Below, in pieces: positions 1 through 14,000 of a stretch of DNA of 64,000 nucleotides. The notes under the pieces were generated by a model, which worked only from the letters and a program-made list of their open reading frames with translations, was not told the DNA's origin and did no database searches. A program made the translations under genes and the position numbers. The DNA is from Clavelina lepadiformis (Eukaryota; Chordata; Ascidiacea; Aplousobranchia; Clavelinidae), in contig NC_135247.1 of assembly GCF_947623445.1 (NCBI RefSeq), positions 15,936,501 through 16,000,500 of the forward strand. Reading direction: 5' to 3'. How positions within the stretch are numbered: the stretch's first letter is position 1; each line of letters starts with the position of its first letter.

Positions 1-455
1 CTCAACGCTGTAGTATCGCACAAACCTCGGTTTTAATTTAAAAGCTTCTTCGTGACGTTAAACGTCAAGGAAATTTCCACTCAATTTGCTGAAGGCTGGG
101 CAGGTGGAACGAACATGAAACTGTCTTTCTTGTGACCTCTTGTTCGGAGTCGTTTTTCACCAATTATTTAGATTCATTACAACAACGTCATTTTACATAG
201 AGGCTTGCATACATAATGGAAGTCAAGATTAAACTTGTTACGTACCGAGTAACACCGCTGATAAGTCGTAAACAAGTTGGCGGTTTCGTGGTTACCTCCA
301 CTTGTAAATGTATCCCTGAAGAAAGCAAAAGTTTGGACAATAAATACTAGTAGCAATGTTATAAGAATAGCTACAAGTAATGTGTTAAATACATTTCGTG
401 GGCATTCTGTAAATACATACTGAAAATAAGTTTTGTCGGTTTTTATTGTGCACAG
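1..455. other. Non-coding, probably intron or 5' flank of the first gene
   Basis: I see no coding signal here. The segment ends in a good splice acceptor (pyrimidine-rich tract then CACAG at 451-455) that opens the first visible exon of the + strand gene, so at least its right part is intronic. Confidence 0.6.
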
Positions 456-3400
456 GTCCGGAAATCAGATTATGACAACATGGAAGAATCGTTGCGAGAT
501 GCGCTTCGTCAAGGCGGTCGTCCTGTTACGACGAAAGATGATCCTTCAAAGCATATGCCACAATGCGAGGTAGAGATTAGCTTGACTGCCCCGTTCAAGT
601 GTGCTTTGGTTTTCCTTTACTGTAAGCATACCGGCTCGGTCTTTTCAACCTAGCACGTTTTGGAATCAAGCGATCTTTAGACCCATTAAATGACTGGCTT
701 AGCGATCGCGCTGGCGGTCTCATTCTTATTCGATACTCATGTTAATTTATTTTGCCACAGACCACAATTACAAAGCACCACAACTACATAACTGTTTACG
801 AGCACGATCAAGCCCAACAAGGAGGAAAATACAGAGGTCTACAAAAGGCGGAAAACCACCGTCCACATCCCGGAAGTACTGCGGGTGGTTTTTCACCAAA
901 TTTTAACTTGCAACAAATCGCTAGCATGGTGGGTTATCAATGGATTAGTTTGATGATAAGTGATCTTACATTCTAATAGGACATCTCAAACGTCTTTGTG
1001 TATACGGAAAACGGTATGACAAGTGTTTTTGTTTGTTTCTTATAGGGTGGTGAAGACTTCAGAAAGTATTGCGCTCTTCTCGTAAATCGCGTCCAACAAA
1101 TGGAAGAACAAAATCACCAGCTCCTTCGACTTGCAGAAAAGCAGAAGATGGAGTACAACAAGGTTTGTAAAAATCAAAACCCTCTGTATAACGTGCAAGA
1201 AGTTCGCATATACTCTAAAGTAAGAATGATAGGCTAACACTGTTTAAACAAAGTTATTCCTTTTCAAGGTGGCAGCAATGGTAGCCCAGTCGGAGGAGAG
1301 TCAACGTCGTTTGCAAAGTGAGTGCGCCAACCTCAAGCACCAAATTCAGCAGCTGATCACGCATAATAAAATGCTGCGTGAACAACAAATCATTCAGTCA
1401 AACCAACCGTCGCCAAATTCACCCATGACCGGTAAAACATTGTAGCTTAGAAACGAGCCGGGAAAATGTTTCTCTGTGGAATGCTATTGTGGAGATTTTA
1501 ACATGTTTCACTGCTTTTTAGGTGGTTTTCCAGGCAATCACGGTGGATTTTCCCAATCCGAACACAATAAACAGGTGGGAACTCCAACTAATCAGACCAA
1601 CGCCGAGTTCTTTAGAAATCTACATAGCGGTGTTGAAGGCAGCCATCAAAATGGTGAGATTTGAAACATAGCTAGATACTAATGGAATGTGTGTGCTTAT
1701 TAATAATTTTTTTGGCCTTTCTCAGGTTTAGTAAATGAATGTCAGAAGAATTATCAACCTTCAGACATCGCAGCAATTGTTGACCTCTACGCCGCTTTAC
1801 AAAAATCGACCCTTACCGACCTGGGTTTTGCAACGCAATCCGAAAACAGTCCCCGGAACGGTTACCCAATGAACGAACACCATCCGAATCCGTCCCCATC
1901 ACTTCAAGTTATCCAGGAGCACCCAGAGAGGAGACACCATCGCCAGCACCATCCTGAAAACCACGCGGACTACGCTTCCCCTTCCAGCCTTTGCGCAACT
2001 AACTCTTGCCCGTGCGAGTCCCGGCCATCTGGCGAGCTGACACCGTGCAGAACAAGAGAGTGCAAGGAACACGTAGTATATTCACCTACTCGCAAAGAGA
2101 CGCAAGGCACAGCATTTCCGTTTAACCCTCAACAAGCGTCGTCAAAACCTATGGGTTTGCAAGACGGCGATGGCCGTCAATCGTTCGACAACAATTCCTA
2201 CGTCGAAGTAGAGCTTAAGCGATATCAGAAAGCTGACGAAGGCCTGGACCAAGCCAGACACCCTAGCTCTGAGCATTTTAACCATATTGCGTCTGAAAAA
2301 GTAAGGCGGGACTATCGCCTGCGCGCTTCTCATAACCACTACAGCCAGGTTTCTCCGAAAACTGTGGAGCAACGACGGCCTTCGAGTTTGGTGTTGGATC
2401 TGGGCATTGCACAGAGCCTTCCTAGCCCAACGTTTCACCAAAACCAGTTTCAACCTGTTCCTACCAGTGTTGCTCTTTCTCCTGTGTCCCCTAATTACGA
2501 AAACGTTGTATTCGCGCAGACCAATGGAAAACGCAATGCTAACAACAGCAACAACAACCAAGCCAACGTTCAACTGTCTTATCAAGGAGAGAGATACAAA
2601 CAGCAAAAGGCAGAGATATCATCACCCAAGGTTGAAAAGAAATCGGTACTGAATAAAAACCCTCCTAAAATAGCAATGTCATGCAAAGAAATATCACACT
2701 CCTGTCCCCCTGACAGACGTCACGCTTCACTAAGCAGTTTCACATCACCAACAACGTCAAAGAAACCTTTTTCAAGGAGATCTTCGATAACCAGTAAGTG
2801 AAATGATGAACGATTTCAACCGAAAGAGTTTTGTTTGATTATCTCCTTTAGTCATTGTTGCAAAATTTAGCGTTCGGATGAGTCAAAGGTTGAGGTATTG
2901 TGGCAATAAACATTCATGACGTCAGGGCTTAAAGATCCTTCTTCGCAGATTTACCACCCCCGCCGCCGCCGCCACCGCAAACAGATGAGGAAATAGAACA
3001 AGAAGACAGCAGTCATCCGGAAACAGTCCATAGCGCGAAAGTGACCCCAATACCGAGGAGAGTTCGTAGCAGCAGCGCAGATCACGCAAGAACGAAATCG
3101 CCGGATTACAACAGGTTCGTTTATTTCATGAAAAAATATTGTTGTAATTTGTTCAAGTTTGGTTCGCTCACAAAGCAGTATTTTATCACACTTAAGCTTA
3201 TAGTCGGAATGCTTCATCACCGCATACGGAGGTAATCTCGTTTGCTTTTATTGTATTTGTTTACATAATTACAGGTCTAAGTTTGAGAAGAAAGAAGAAC
3301 TTCGTCCCAAGATTAACGAAGGTTTGTAAAATGAGTTTTTTAATTTTTACCTACAAGCAAACGACTTTGTTGGTTCTTGTTTTGAACTTTGGTTTAATCC

Positions 3401-6400
3401 TGCCAAGCCCGCTAAGACATTGAATTATGACGTACATTGTCGAATGATCCGCGCCAGCTTTCGTGACCGAAGACTTAATGCGTCAAAACGTTGTTATGTT
3501 GGACATAGCTTATGCCACTTGGAAACAAAGCTTATTTGGAAATTTGTATCAGGTTTTCCGCGAAAATTGAGCGTTTGGAGGCAACATAATGAGCATCACC
3601 AAGCTAGCCAGCAGAAACAACAGCATCCGGACTCTCAAACAGAAGCAAAGAATATCGGGTGGCGGCGTGGCTCTTACGCCGCGGCTTGCAGGAAGTCACA
3701 GTCTCTTGATCATCTTTATGAGCTGATGCTCTTGGAAAACGGAACAGCGAGCAGCCAGGACAATAAAGATGCAGTTGACAACAAGGAAGAAGCAGGAACA
3801 TCGGTAGGACTTTTATTGTTGCTGCTTGAATCAAATTTGGTTTGGTTGGTTAGGGTTTACTTTGCAAGCTTTTACCGTGATCAAATGTTATTTGCAGGAC
3901 TTTAGTACCTTACAGTTCCAAAGAAAATTTGGCTCTAATCCTCCATCTCAGGACATGAACTCTCTGCGACCGCTTCATGAAAACTTACTTTCTCCAACAA
4001 CGGAAGAATCAGAGACGCTATCTCCTACGTCCCCTAAACATCATTACTCAAGAAACGCTGATAGACCTAGCCCTTATGAATTTATGATGCCGTTAAAATA
4101 CCAGAACAGTCCGCCAACAGCCGAATGTAACAGGAAGGACTTTCATGGTAAATACGTCGCTAAGATTTCCAGCCATTACCAAACTTGGCCTAGAAATTGT
4201 TTCTCGTTTCTATTTAACATGTTGTCAAATATTAACTTCAAGGTGAAGTAACGAGGGTGCGATTTTTTTGCAGGAAGTGTTCCGACCTCACCTAGATCTC
4301 CTCAATTCTTTCGTCTTCAGAAGAAGAGTAGTAACAGTGAGAGTGCTCTTTTCCATTCCAGAAGTCCTGTGCGACATGCTTCGAAAGCTCCTGATTTTGA
4401 GTTGGACGAAGAGCAAGTGACATCAATTACCGATGACGTAATTGGTGATGATCAAGTTTTTGAGCAAGTCACTACATCTAATAAACCAAGGACAAGACTT
4501 CTAAGTGAAGGTAAAAGCTGCAATTTGGTCTAAATTTGTGTATTTTGGCTTGTAGTGTTGCTGCAAATATTGTTGTCCAACTAGGTTTGGGCCAATCTCT
4601 TAATAGCGTTGATAAATGCTTACAGGTTCCACTGGTCGCTCAAGAAAAGAGTGTGATCCAGGAAAATGTCATCTGCGGAGGCATAGAAGTGTTGAAAGCG
4701 ACGTTTCTATAAACAAAAAAAAAGAAGAAGTGATGTCACGTTGTGCAGAGGAAAAAGCAAAGCGACTAAACTCTGACAGCTTGAACAGCCCGGACAAGGT
4801 AAACCGTTCAGCAAGTGGCATTGCTCAACAACCACGTTTCCCATCCACCAATCCACATCTAAGGCTTCAACCTCCAGCCACTAAAGTCAAACGCCAAGAC
4901 AGTAACGACGGTCAAAAGAGCCCGAAACAAGGTGAAGGTACACCTGTCGCTTCATCTACAAAACCTTCTCCTCTTCAATTCAGACCGGTTGAAAATGCAA
5001 CCGTCAGCCAACCACATGGAGGGATTTCTAAAGTCTCCCAGAACTCTGCACCCTTGCGATCGCCCTTGTCGTCCATGAGTGGCAGCAAGGACAGTATCTT
5101 GGATGATCTTAAGGAACGTGGACGCAGTGAAACAAAATCCTCCAAGAAGACAAAAGATAACGCCGCATCGGGAGCTGTGGGCAAGAAAAAGGGCTCTGGT
5201 AATGGGACGCAATCAAAGTCGTTCGTGAACATTATGAAGGCAAAGTTTGCTCGATCCACATCAGGAGGAAGGTCAAGCTCCGGAGGAAAGAAAGGAGCTG
5301 AAGTAGTAAGGTGGGTATCTAAAACAATTTCATTGTTTAGTTTAACAATATATCACTGAAAATAGAGTTAATATGAGTTAACCCAAGAGTTTTATCAAAT
5401 TTTTTGCTTTTTTATTTTCTTGTACCCTGATTATATATATACGGTGCTCGGTTGACACGGTTCAACCACCGTCAACTTTTTATCGGTATTGTTTAAACGA
5501 ACTTAGATTGGTTTATTGTTTTAGACCGCCTGATCCTTTCGAGATATCGCCAATAAAACCTGCATCCGCTTCCATTGATCCGCGTACGCTGTCCTTAGAG
5601 CCAAATTCCTTCTTGCAGACAAACAAGAGCGTCTCTCCTAACGACAAAAAGAATTCCAAGCAAACTCTCGGAAAGCAAAGTGATGCAGCTGTCGGGCGAA
5701 AACTAAGTCAGCCTTTTCCAAACGGGATAGCCTACAACACAAACAGCCAGTCTCAGACCCAACTCAGCAAGGTTGTTGAGGAGGTTTTATCAGATGAAGG
5801 TTTCGCGGAAGGCAGTACAATCGAGCGCGCCGAAAAAGAATCACCGACTTCCCAAACAACAAACGATAAAACTTTGACGCCACAGAACGTTCCCTCGCCC
5901 CGGTACGTAGACGTTCCAATCGGTGGTGGGCTGAACGTATCATCCAACAAACTCAGTGCGAAGCAATCACGAACGCCCGAGAACAGAAACATGCCGAAGA
6001 AAGACAACATGGATTGGTATGACAGCGTCGTTAGTCTGAATAGACAAAGAACGGAAGGAGAGGGTCCAGCACATGGAAAAAGATTCCAAGTTTTACCGCC
6101 AGAGACTTCCCTTGAAGAAGACCCTGAGGCGCAGGCGTCCGTGAAGCAAAGGCACACAAAGAACGTAATGGAAAGAGAACCACCATACGAAAACTCTCCA
6201 CTGGACGAAAGGCTTGTACAAAGTCGAAGTCTTGCCCAAGAACTCAGCAACAGAATCAACAAAAGTCGTTTTGAATCGATAGAGCAAAGGAACCACCCCA
6301 ATGCTCCCCCGGGAAAAGAAATTCTTGCCACCGAAGTCACCCTCGTTCGTACGTCACCGTCTTTATATCAAAGTGGTTCGTCCATTGCCCAACCCAGCAA

Positions 6401-7996
6401 AAGAAAATCACCAGCAAGATTTAACAAATCTCCGTCAGGAGGGGCGCTGGGGAAACTCATGCAAACAGTCAGCAGCCATTACTCGTCAAGCAGAGAAGAT
6501 CTTTCTGGAAAAGACAATAGTCAGGGTAAGTTTTAATTGTTGCCTGCCATTGCGTAAAGCTACCGCAAAATTGACAAAAATTATTATCTAAAGAAGTCAT
6601 TTACTTTACAGGAAGTGAGGTCAGGAAAACTAAATACGACCAGCAAAAATTCTTTGAAAAGGCTTTTATGCACTCAGTCGTGCAGGCCGAATTGCTGCAA
6701 AGTCAGAGCCAACGAAGCAGTATTGCCGAACCAAACCCTAACGTGAGTTATAAGAAAAATGTTAAATAAGGTATCAAGCATTTACAATAGAAAATCGGTT
6801 GTAATATGTCGACTTAAATAAGGCACTCCATTGTAAGGTCAGTTTTAATTGTTACAGAGCAATACAATCGGTGATAATCCCGGTCATTTAGCCATAAATT
6901 CGACATCAAGTGCTGGTGAAAGCGTCGCCGAGTCAGTGGGGACTGGTTCCAGCTTTGGGTCCCTTCCCTCAGACGGTTTAGCCAGTAGTCACAGCGGTGA
7001 CATCATTGAATGCCAGGGAATAACGTCGTCAGGATCTTCTGATGTTCCGGTAAAACAACAAACGCAACGAATGAGCAAAAATAAGCGCAATAGCGCGTCT
7101 TCCTTTGGCTTTGCCGGAAAGACAGGAACTGGAGGTTCAAGCACATCAACGTCCAGTAGCGAGATGAACTTCAGAGGAAGAAGTAAACTTCCTGGAGCCG
7201 GAGGTTTGCGTCCTCCTGCCCGATCTTCTCCTCCAGTATCTAATAAACATCCTCCAGCAAGTGCAAACCCCTCATCGAACAACCACAACAAAAATCGCAA
7301 TAAAAGTGCGGATCCGAAGGCTAGAAAGGAACCTCAGTCACCGGCCATCCAACAGCGCTCTTCGGAAATAAGCGAATCGAAACCATCGCGGATGGCATCC
7401 GTCCAGAAGACTCAGGTCGCATCTCGACTGTCCAGGATGTCAGGATCGAGTAAACTTCCCTCTTCGGGAAAAGTCTCCGAAATTCGCGCAAGAAAAGGCT
7501 CCGATAGTGCTTCTCCTGCACGTGGGCTGAGCCAAGCTCACAAGATTAAACTGGCTCCGTTAAACTACGGTTTCCAACCATCTACTGCCTCCTACAAGAT
7601 CCGTTCCAGAGACAACACGCCAAAAGGCTCAGTCTCTGAGCCGGTCTACGAGAATACCTCCACAATTCAACATCACGAAGGGAAGCAATCGATTAAAGAG
7701 GCTTCCTCTAACATAAGGCAAAATCTGGCCCCTCAAAGGTAATTTAGCAATAATATATCGGTTGTTGGTTATATAGGCACTGCAGTAGGTTATAAAATGT
7801 TTACTTCATTTTGTTCTCTTCTTAATCATCGTTCTTCTTCAGGCAACCCATGTCCTCATTCGGAATCTCTGTTTCAAGTACCCAGCCCGGATGCGGCGCA
7901 GATCGAGCAGATCTTCGTCGTGTAAAGCGAGGGATACCACCTCCAGGAGCGTTACATCGTCCCAGACCTATACACCCAGGAGTGGGAGCTGGATAA
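456..7996 (+). CDS. Large Ser/Pro-rich coiled-coil protein, 16 exons, 5' end possibly outside window
   Basis: Exons: 456-569, 761-928, 1046-1162, 1269-1431, 1522-1653, 1726-2793, 2949-3114, 3275-3321, 3553-3803, 3898-4147, 4274-4510, 4626-5310, 5525-6525, 6612-6742, 6858-7738, 7843-7996. Every junction is GT-AG and all phases agree, giving 1854 codons to a TAA. The first ATG (480-482) has a good context, but the frame is open back to the acceptor, so the true start may lie upstream. About residues 97-172 form a Gln/Glu/Leu-rich coiled coil; eight consecutive prolines follow near residue 590; the rest is low-complexity Ser/Pro/Lys/Asn sequence, with two Ser-Lys-Leu-Pro motifs near residues 1619 and 1708 and a basic Pro-rich tail. 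The layout resembles microtubule- or cytoskeleton-associated scaffolds (NCKAP5-like proteins are one loose comparison). That is inference; I do not recognise a named family. Confidence 0.85.
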
Positions 7997-8328
7997 AGCT
8001 CATCTGTTAAAACTTTACGTCCCAGGGAAGATGAAAAAGATCTATCTTGCCTTACTATAGTGCAATAACTGTTCTATTTTCCTTTTTTCCTTCGATTGGT
8101 TTTTTACCTTCACTCTGGTAGGTTTTGACCCTATAAGCGCAATACCTCTCTCGTTCTTATCCATGCAGAGGACCAACGGTTGTGCTTAACGTTATTTAAA
8201 TAAGCAATGTTTTTTTCTTTCTTTTTGTTTTGTTCTCTTCATGATGCATTATACTGACATTGTTTGGCTTTCCCTTTATGTTTGCTGTTGGTACATGGGA
8301 CTGCATGGGAGTTACTACCATTTTAGAA

Positions 8329-8334
8329 AATAAA
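8329..8334 (+). terminator. Poly(A) signal of the 16-exon gene
   Basis: AATAAA lies about 330 bases after the TAA stop at 7994-7996 and is the first canonical signal on this strand. The intervening 3' UTR is T-rich and holds no other feature I can name. Confidence 0.6.
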
Positions 8335-8522
8335 TTAAGTATCAATGACGTTCGGTTCGATTTATGAAACTATTTAGTGATGAAGGCGAAAAATAGATGA
8401 GGTTTGTATTTTGATCTTGGTTAAATTTAGCTTTTATGATTGCAAAATTGCGGGATAGTTTTTTTTTTTAAATGACCAACATACTGCCATATAATTCCAA
8501 TTACAGCACTGTTTGAAAATGA

Positions 8523-8546
8523 TTTATTTGTGAAGAAAAGTTTATT
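8523..8546 (-). terminator. Poly(A) signals of the convergent 3-exon gene
   Basis: TTTATT at 8523-8528 and 8541-8546 reads AATAAA on the - strand, about 340-360 bases past the TGA stop at 8884-8886. The two convergent genes therefore end only about 200 bases apart. Confidence 0.5.
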
Positions 8547-8883
8547 GCAACTGACGGTATAAAGGTGCAATGAAAAAAGAATGCACACTATATCAGATAA
8601 TGAACAAAGTTGATGTGTAGGCGAAGCTTCTCAAATAAGAAAACATCTCCTTAACTTACAACTTATACGAGTTATGCAACTCAAAATTCCACAGTAGTTA
8701 ACGCAAGAACAACCTTCTAAGTACAATAAACGTAAAAATCGCCTCGGCCCTTCTGAGTACAAAAAGCAGGAAAAAAATTAAAAGTGACGTTAGATATACA
8801 ACAGAAGAGCTGATTGCTGCGATGAACCACAAAAAAAAAACGACAAGACACGACGTCAAAAGCTTCTTTTTACTTGTTAGTCC

Positions 8884-11086
8884 TCAGTAATCCTGCTGCA
8901 CCGGAGGTAAAACATGGTGAATCGGATCGAAATGTTTAGGGAGTCCCTTCATCCAGCGCTGGACTTTTTCCACGGACTCTCGAATAACAAGTTGGTCAGA
9001 TGAGAGGAACGCAGGGGCTGATAATCTTCCTCTTGTTCCCTTATATGGCGATTGTGATTTTATTACAGCATCTTTGTGGAATTGTGACTCTTCATTGTGA
9101 CGTGCTAACGACGTAACAGTTGACACAGACAAGCGGTTTTTTTCATTAAGAAGTGTCTTCGTAACCTGCTGGTTTGAATCCAAACTGCTAATATTTTTAG
9201 TTTGCACGCTGGTTATGTCCGTGGAAACGTTGCGAGTCTTCGGAGAGTCATCGGAAACGATGGTAAGCTCCGTGGTTTCCGGACTGGTTACTGGGGCGTT
9301 GGACTTGTTTTGATTTGAACTACCGTTGCTTAGATTAGTGCACGATTGCACGGTCGCCGTGTTGTTATTGGCATTCATGCAAAAACTTCGATTTTTTCGC
9401 AATTTCGAGCTAAATTTGGATCCTTTCCGAGTCCTACTTTCTTTCGTACCGGTTGGATCGGCGTCCACCCATTGTGCTGAGTAATAGCTCATAAAAGCAA
9501 GTTTAGATTCACTCTTTGTGTGTTTGCGAAGGGAAGACGTTTTCCTTGTTCCTGTTTTTGCATTTGAGGAAAAGGAATAAACTGAGTGAGGCCTGGTTTT
9601 GGCAGTGGTCGGACGAGATGGAGTTTCTTTTTTGCGAGAATAATCACCCTTCTTTCCATGCCATATAGGCATAACTGTCTTGGAGTCATATTTCCAAGTG
9701 TTAATCGGAACAACTGACATAATTACACCATTCGTAATGACCGATTTCACGTTATGGCTAGAACTGTCATTTTGGTTCAAATTGCTCAGTGACAACGAGC
9801 GAACTGGGCAACCGCGTGTTGGCGCAGCAGAGTTAACGGAAAGCCTTCGTTTGGTACAGGAGATTAGGTTAGCTTTTTTTGTTGCTTTGTTTGGATCTTC
9901 ATGTGAGGTGGACCTGAATAAACGCAAGCAACGAAAAAATATGACGGTTTATTTAATTTAGAACCCTTTACAAATAAAACAATAGTGGACGCATCACGCA
10001 TTACTTGTACAAGGTTTAGAGCGGACACTGACGAATAAACCTTGCATTGTTCTTACTTCTTTTCACTTTTCGCTTCTGCACCAGTGTCAAAATTTTCTTT
10101 GCCCGATTTAGCTGCATCATTCAACTTTTCTTCCTGCCCATTTGCCTTGACTTTAGTCAAGTTGGTGAGGTTATTGTTCAAGCTGTCTTCATGATTCGTC
10201 AAAGCCCGGCCGCAATGCCTTTAGGTATTATTAATATTATTTAATATTATTTCCATATAATATTATAATATTATTATTATTATTTTATGTATTATTTTTA
10301 TAAATATTATTTTTCATATTACAGGAGACATCACACGTCGTGTAACGTCATTTTTACAGCAAATCTAACGTAAAGTTTACTTCGGTGCAGTTTGCCGGCT
10401 TTTAAGCCTACTTCTAACAATCACGTTGATGAAAAAGATGCAAGCACGTTACCTCCATGGAAATCTGGCATTCTGATTGGCTTCAGTGTTATGGTCGTTA
10501 ACCTTTATTTTGCTCGGATTTTTCTCTTGAGAATGTGAGTTCAGTTCTCTTGAGTGAACCACTTTAAGAGCTGAAGACCTAAAATAATTGGTCTACTGGT
10601 CATTTTTCAATGTGTATAGAAATATGCGGACTCTCATGATATCAATGTGCTGTCGTGTACCGATAATAATTAATCAAAGTCTTATTTCTGGATTTAGCTT
10701 TTTATTTAAAACGTTAGATGACAATACCTGTTGAAAGCAGGGTGAAAAGACGTGGTAGGCAATGCTGTTGTCGCCTTGCTTCTCATGCCTCCGGCGCAGA
10801 ACGTAGCATATAGGGATGGAAAAGTTGACGTGTGGTAGTATGACGTAATGGGCCATCGAAATTTTCCCGATTTTGCAAGAGTTTCGTTATTTTCTTTTGC
10901 AGTGGCGAAAAGGATTTCTTCATCTTTCTTCTGCCTGTCGGCAAACCGGACCGAAAACGTCTTTTTAGCGCCATCTTGCAGTAAGCGGCCGTGGGAGGTT
11001 TTGCTCACACGGGTTCTCTCGAAAGCGAGTGGAGTGGCAAGAGTTGGGTGAACAGATAAGCAAGACTGTGGGTCTTTCATTTCCAT
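8884..11086 (-). CDS. Unrecognised basic Ser/Thr-rich protein, 516 aa, 3 exons
   Basis: Exons on the - strand: 11086-10728, 10218-10057, 9913-8884. Junction phases agree (2/1 at both introns); the donors read GTATTG and GTAAGA. The start is the ATG at 11086-11084 and the stop is TGA. The N-terminal exon has a basic segment with Arg/Lys-Thr and Phe-Ala-Asp motifs; the middle exon is a charged Asn/Lys-rich linker; the last exon is rich in Ser/Thr/Lys/Asn and looks disordered, apart from a well-formed C-terminal block (RWMKGLPKHFDPIHHVLPP, roughly the last 30 residues) that looks like a conserved peptide or short helix. No signal peptide or membrane segment is visible. I do not recognise the family and assign no function. 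It is tail-to-tail with the 16-exon gene. Confidence 0.8.
10226..10322. repeat. AT-rich low-complexity tract
   Basis: About 100 bases of TAATATTATT-type words, inside the first intron of the 3-exon - strand gene and directly upstream of its second exon. It reads as a degenerate microsatellite and has no other visible function. Confidence 0.7.
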
Positions 11087-14000
11087 TCAAATGAATCAAA
11101 ACTTTACAAAAGCGAACAGCTGATAAAAGCCATGATGAAACTATGCCAGATGAAGGTTACATTTTCCATCTTAAGCACTGCGTGAAGAACAAAAAGTTAA
11201 AAACAGGAAGAAGATTGTTGAGAGCACTTGACAGTTCTAGTTTGATATGAACTTGGCCTATTATATCAGTTTAAAGCACTCGAGTAAATCTTTAAAGTGG
11301 GGTTAAGATTGGCAGTGCACTTGTTTGAGCGTTGCACACGCCAATCATTTCATTTTCTAAGTAGCCTACAGTACTTTGCTTCTTACCTATTCCACTCTAC
11401 AGTATAGACACGACAGCTTTAAGTTTTATGCAAAATCTATTTAGTGCCTTTTACGATGTAAAATTTTCAGTAGTGTATTTTCTGTTTTCAGACACTATAC
11501 AGTTTACATAAACTTTAAACGTCATGGCACAAAGCAACATACAAAGATTATGGTGACAGTTTAGTTATCTCTCACTTTCCACAAATCCCAGCACCTTGCA
11601 CACAGAAGGCAATGTCTGTAGGTTTTGCTCTAACTATATCTTTCCCTTATCAAAACACTTTGATAACGTGACACCGGTACTCTTCCGACAATAACGGTCT
11701 ATATAATAAATTGATTGCAAACTGTAGCGATGTCCTTCCTATAGAATGGCTAAGTCAACTGGTAATAATTTGTCAAAACAATTCCCCTGTTTGTTCAGTG
11801 ACAAAAACTGCGTTTCGTCGCATATAGAGAAACATAAGCTTAGCTGCGTGAAGCTTCCTTCCGTTAATATCTTGCAAAGAGAGCATGCTTCATGTATGGG
11901 CTCCAAACGTGGAAATTATAATATTGCATTCATCGAACACCAACCAGTGATTCGTGTACGCTTGTACACTTCTGGTGGCTGTATGAAAGGTCACCTTTAT
12001 ATTATAGTAATGTTTTGCATGTTTCTGGTGTAATAGGGAATGTGAATTGCGTATCACATAACGCTAACACGCTATCGCCACTGCAACAAACCACTTAGCA
12101 ACACAGAGTGTAAGATGCGGCGAAAATCAGTTCAGCGATCGTAATCATATTTGACGACGCTACGGTAACGCTATGGAATATTTACTTTAACATTTTTTAA
12201 CTTGCTCATAAAACTTTCAAGTAATGCGTCTTTTGAGATGATATATTACGTTTAGGAATAAGCAATTTTCCATAACTCGGTAAACATTGTCTTTTGTCGT
12301 AACTTTTTCACTATATTAATCTTTAACATGTAGATGAATTCAGCAGGCTGTAGTAAATGACTTTCTGTTTTCAAACGCTATAAAAGTTTAGTTTCAGGGT
12401 TTTATGCGACACAACATTAAGCCATCGACGATATTCACACTAATTTACAGCACTCACAAAATTTCAGTTGTAACACTTTAAAACTCCAATATTTTGCGAC
12501 ATTCATTGAATGTAGGCCTATACTGCGATCATGTTACGAATAAAAACGTATAAAATGGACGTCGTATCAGCAAAACAAGCCTATCGAGAAAATCTGTGGC
12601 AAACAACACGTTTTACAGAATTTAAAATATCTGCAGCCTTCATATCAAGAACAACTCGAAAGCGAAACCTGATTATCATTTTTCATAGGATAAAGAAAGA
12701 CTTCCGTAAACAGCAATTATACTTAAAATGCTTTATGCGGTGTATCTTGTGTCTTGTCGCATTACTATTGTGAGAAGTCAACATATTCTGACTGAACCTA
12801 CAGTATTAACAAATACTAGTTGGACTATATATTGCGTAATGTTTTGCCTATATAAGTCTATACTGAGTGTACAACGCCTTTGTACATAATAAATCGAACG
12901 CTTAACCTTAAACGCGTTCGAAACATAAATGGTTTACCGCTCAAGAAATGCTATGTCAACTGTACAAAACAGAGACAATCGGTTCTCACAAACATGTTCG
13001 GTACCAGCAGCAAAATTGAAAAACTGCTCAAGAGCTTGACATCAACCACACAACACTTGCTTGGACAAAAAAAAGTTAAGAGAAATATATTTACGAAAAC
13101 AAACACTGTAGCTGTCTTGAAACAGTAAATACTGAGCAACGAGTAAAGTTGTCGTCAGGCGCAGAACTAATGAATCATTCACGAATCACTGCACGAATTC
13201 TAAATAGGGATCTTGCCAATATTTATGCATAAGATATGCGGAGATGACAAGATACCGTATAAATGACTTTTATACAACATAGCTTGTTTTCATTTTACCT
13301 GTTGTAAGACTTTCGTGATACAAAGCAGTATATCAATTATTATTAAATGAATAAACAGAACACGACGTTACTTTTCCTTCACAAATTTTGTAAAATCACT
13401 AAAACCGAAATCATTTTAAAACTTGCCTTAAGCGTAACACTGAGACATACCACGCAAGGCTAAACGCAATGGAAGAACTAGATAACGTTTCACTGTTTAC
13501 CGTTTTCAGGAGCAATTTTGAAATTACAAAGCCCCTAAATCCCGACAGCACCTGTTTAATATTACAAGTGAATATGACAATACGACATCACTGGAAAAAA
13601 TATTACAACGGAACATAACTCTCAGCGCTCGAAAACACTTTCGTTACAATGGCAGAGCAAACAAAAGAGTTATGCTTCATACAAGAATACATCAAACTGA
13701 TGAAATCTTCCCATAACTCGGTATCTAAAATTAAACCTTATACGTATCATAGGCTGTACGATGATGCGTTATGTTAGCAAATAAAACATATTTTGATTCA
13801 TGTGTTTTATTAAAACCACCGCTGCTTTTGCGTCATAAATGTTTCATAGGTGTAGCATCGTTAAACAGAAAGCAGGGATTCGGCGCATGCACAGCAATAA
13901 CAAAACTTACAAATTACCAATTTTGCTTACTTCGATGGGTGGTATCAGTTTGTTTCGATCACAAATTCCAGAACTATATGAAAGGAAGAAACATCTGCAT

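Noticed and set aside
1869-2801. 310-codon frame as a separate single-exon gene
   Set aside because: It is the main part of exon 1726-2793 of the 16-exon gene; acceptor, donor and phase all match the neighbours.
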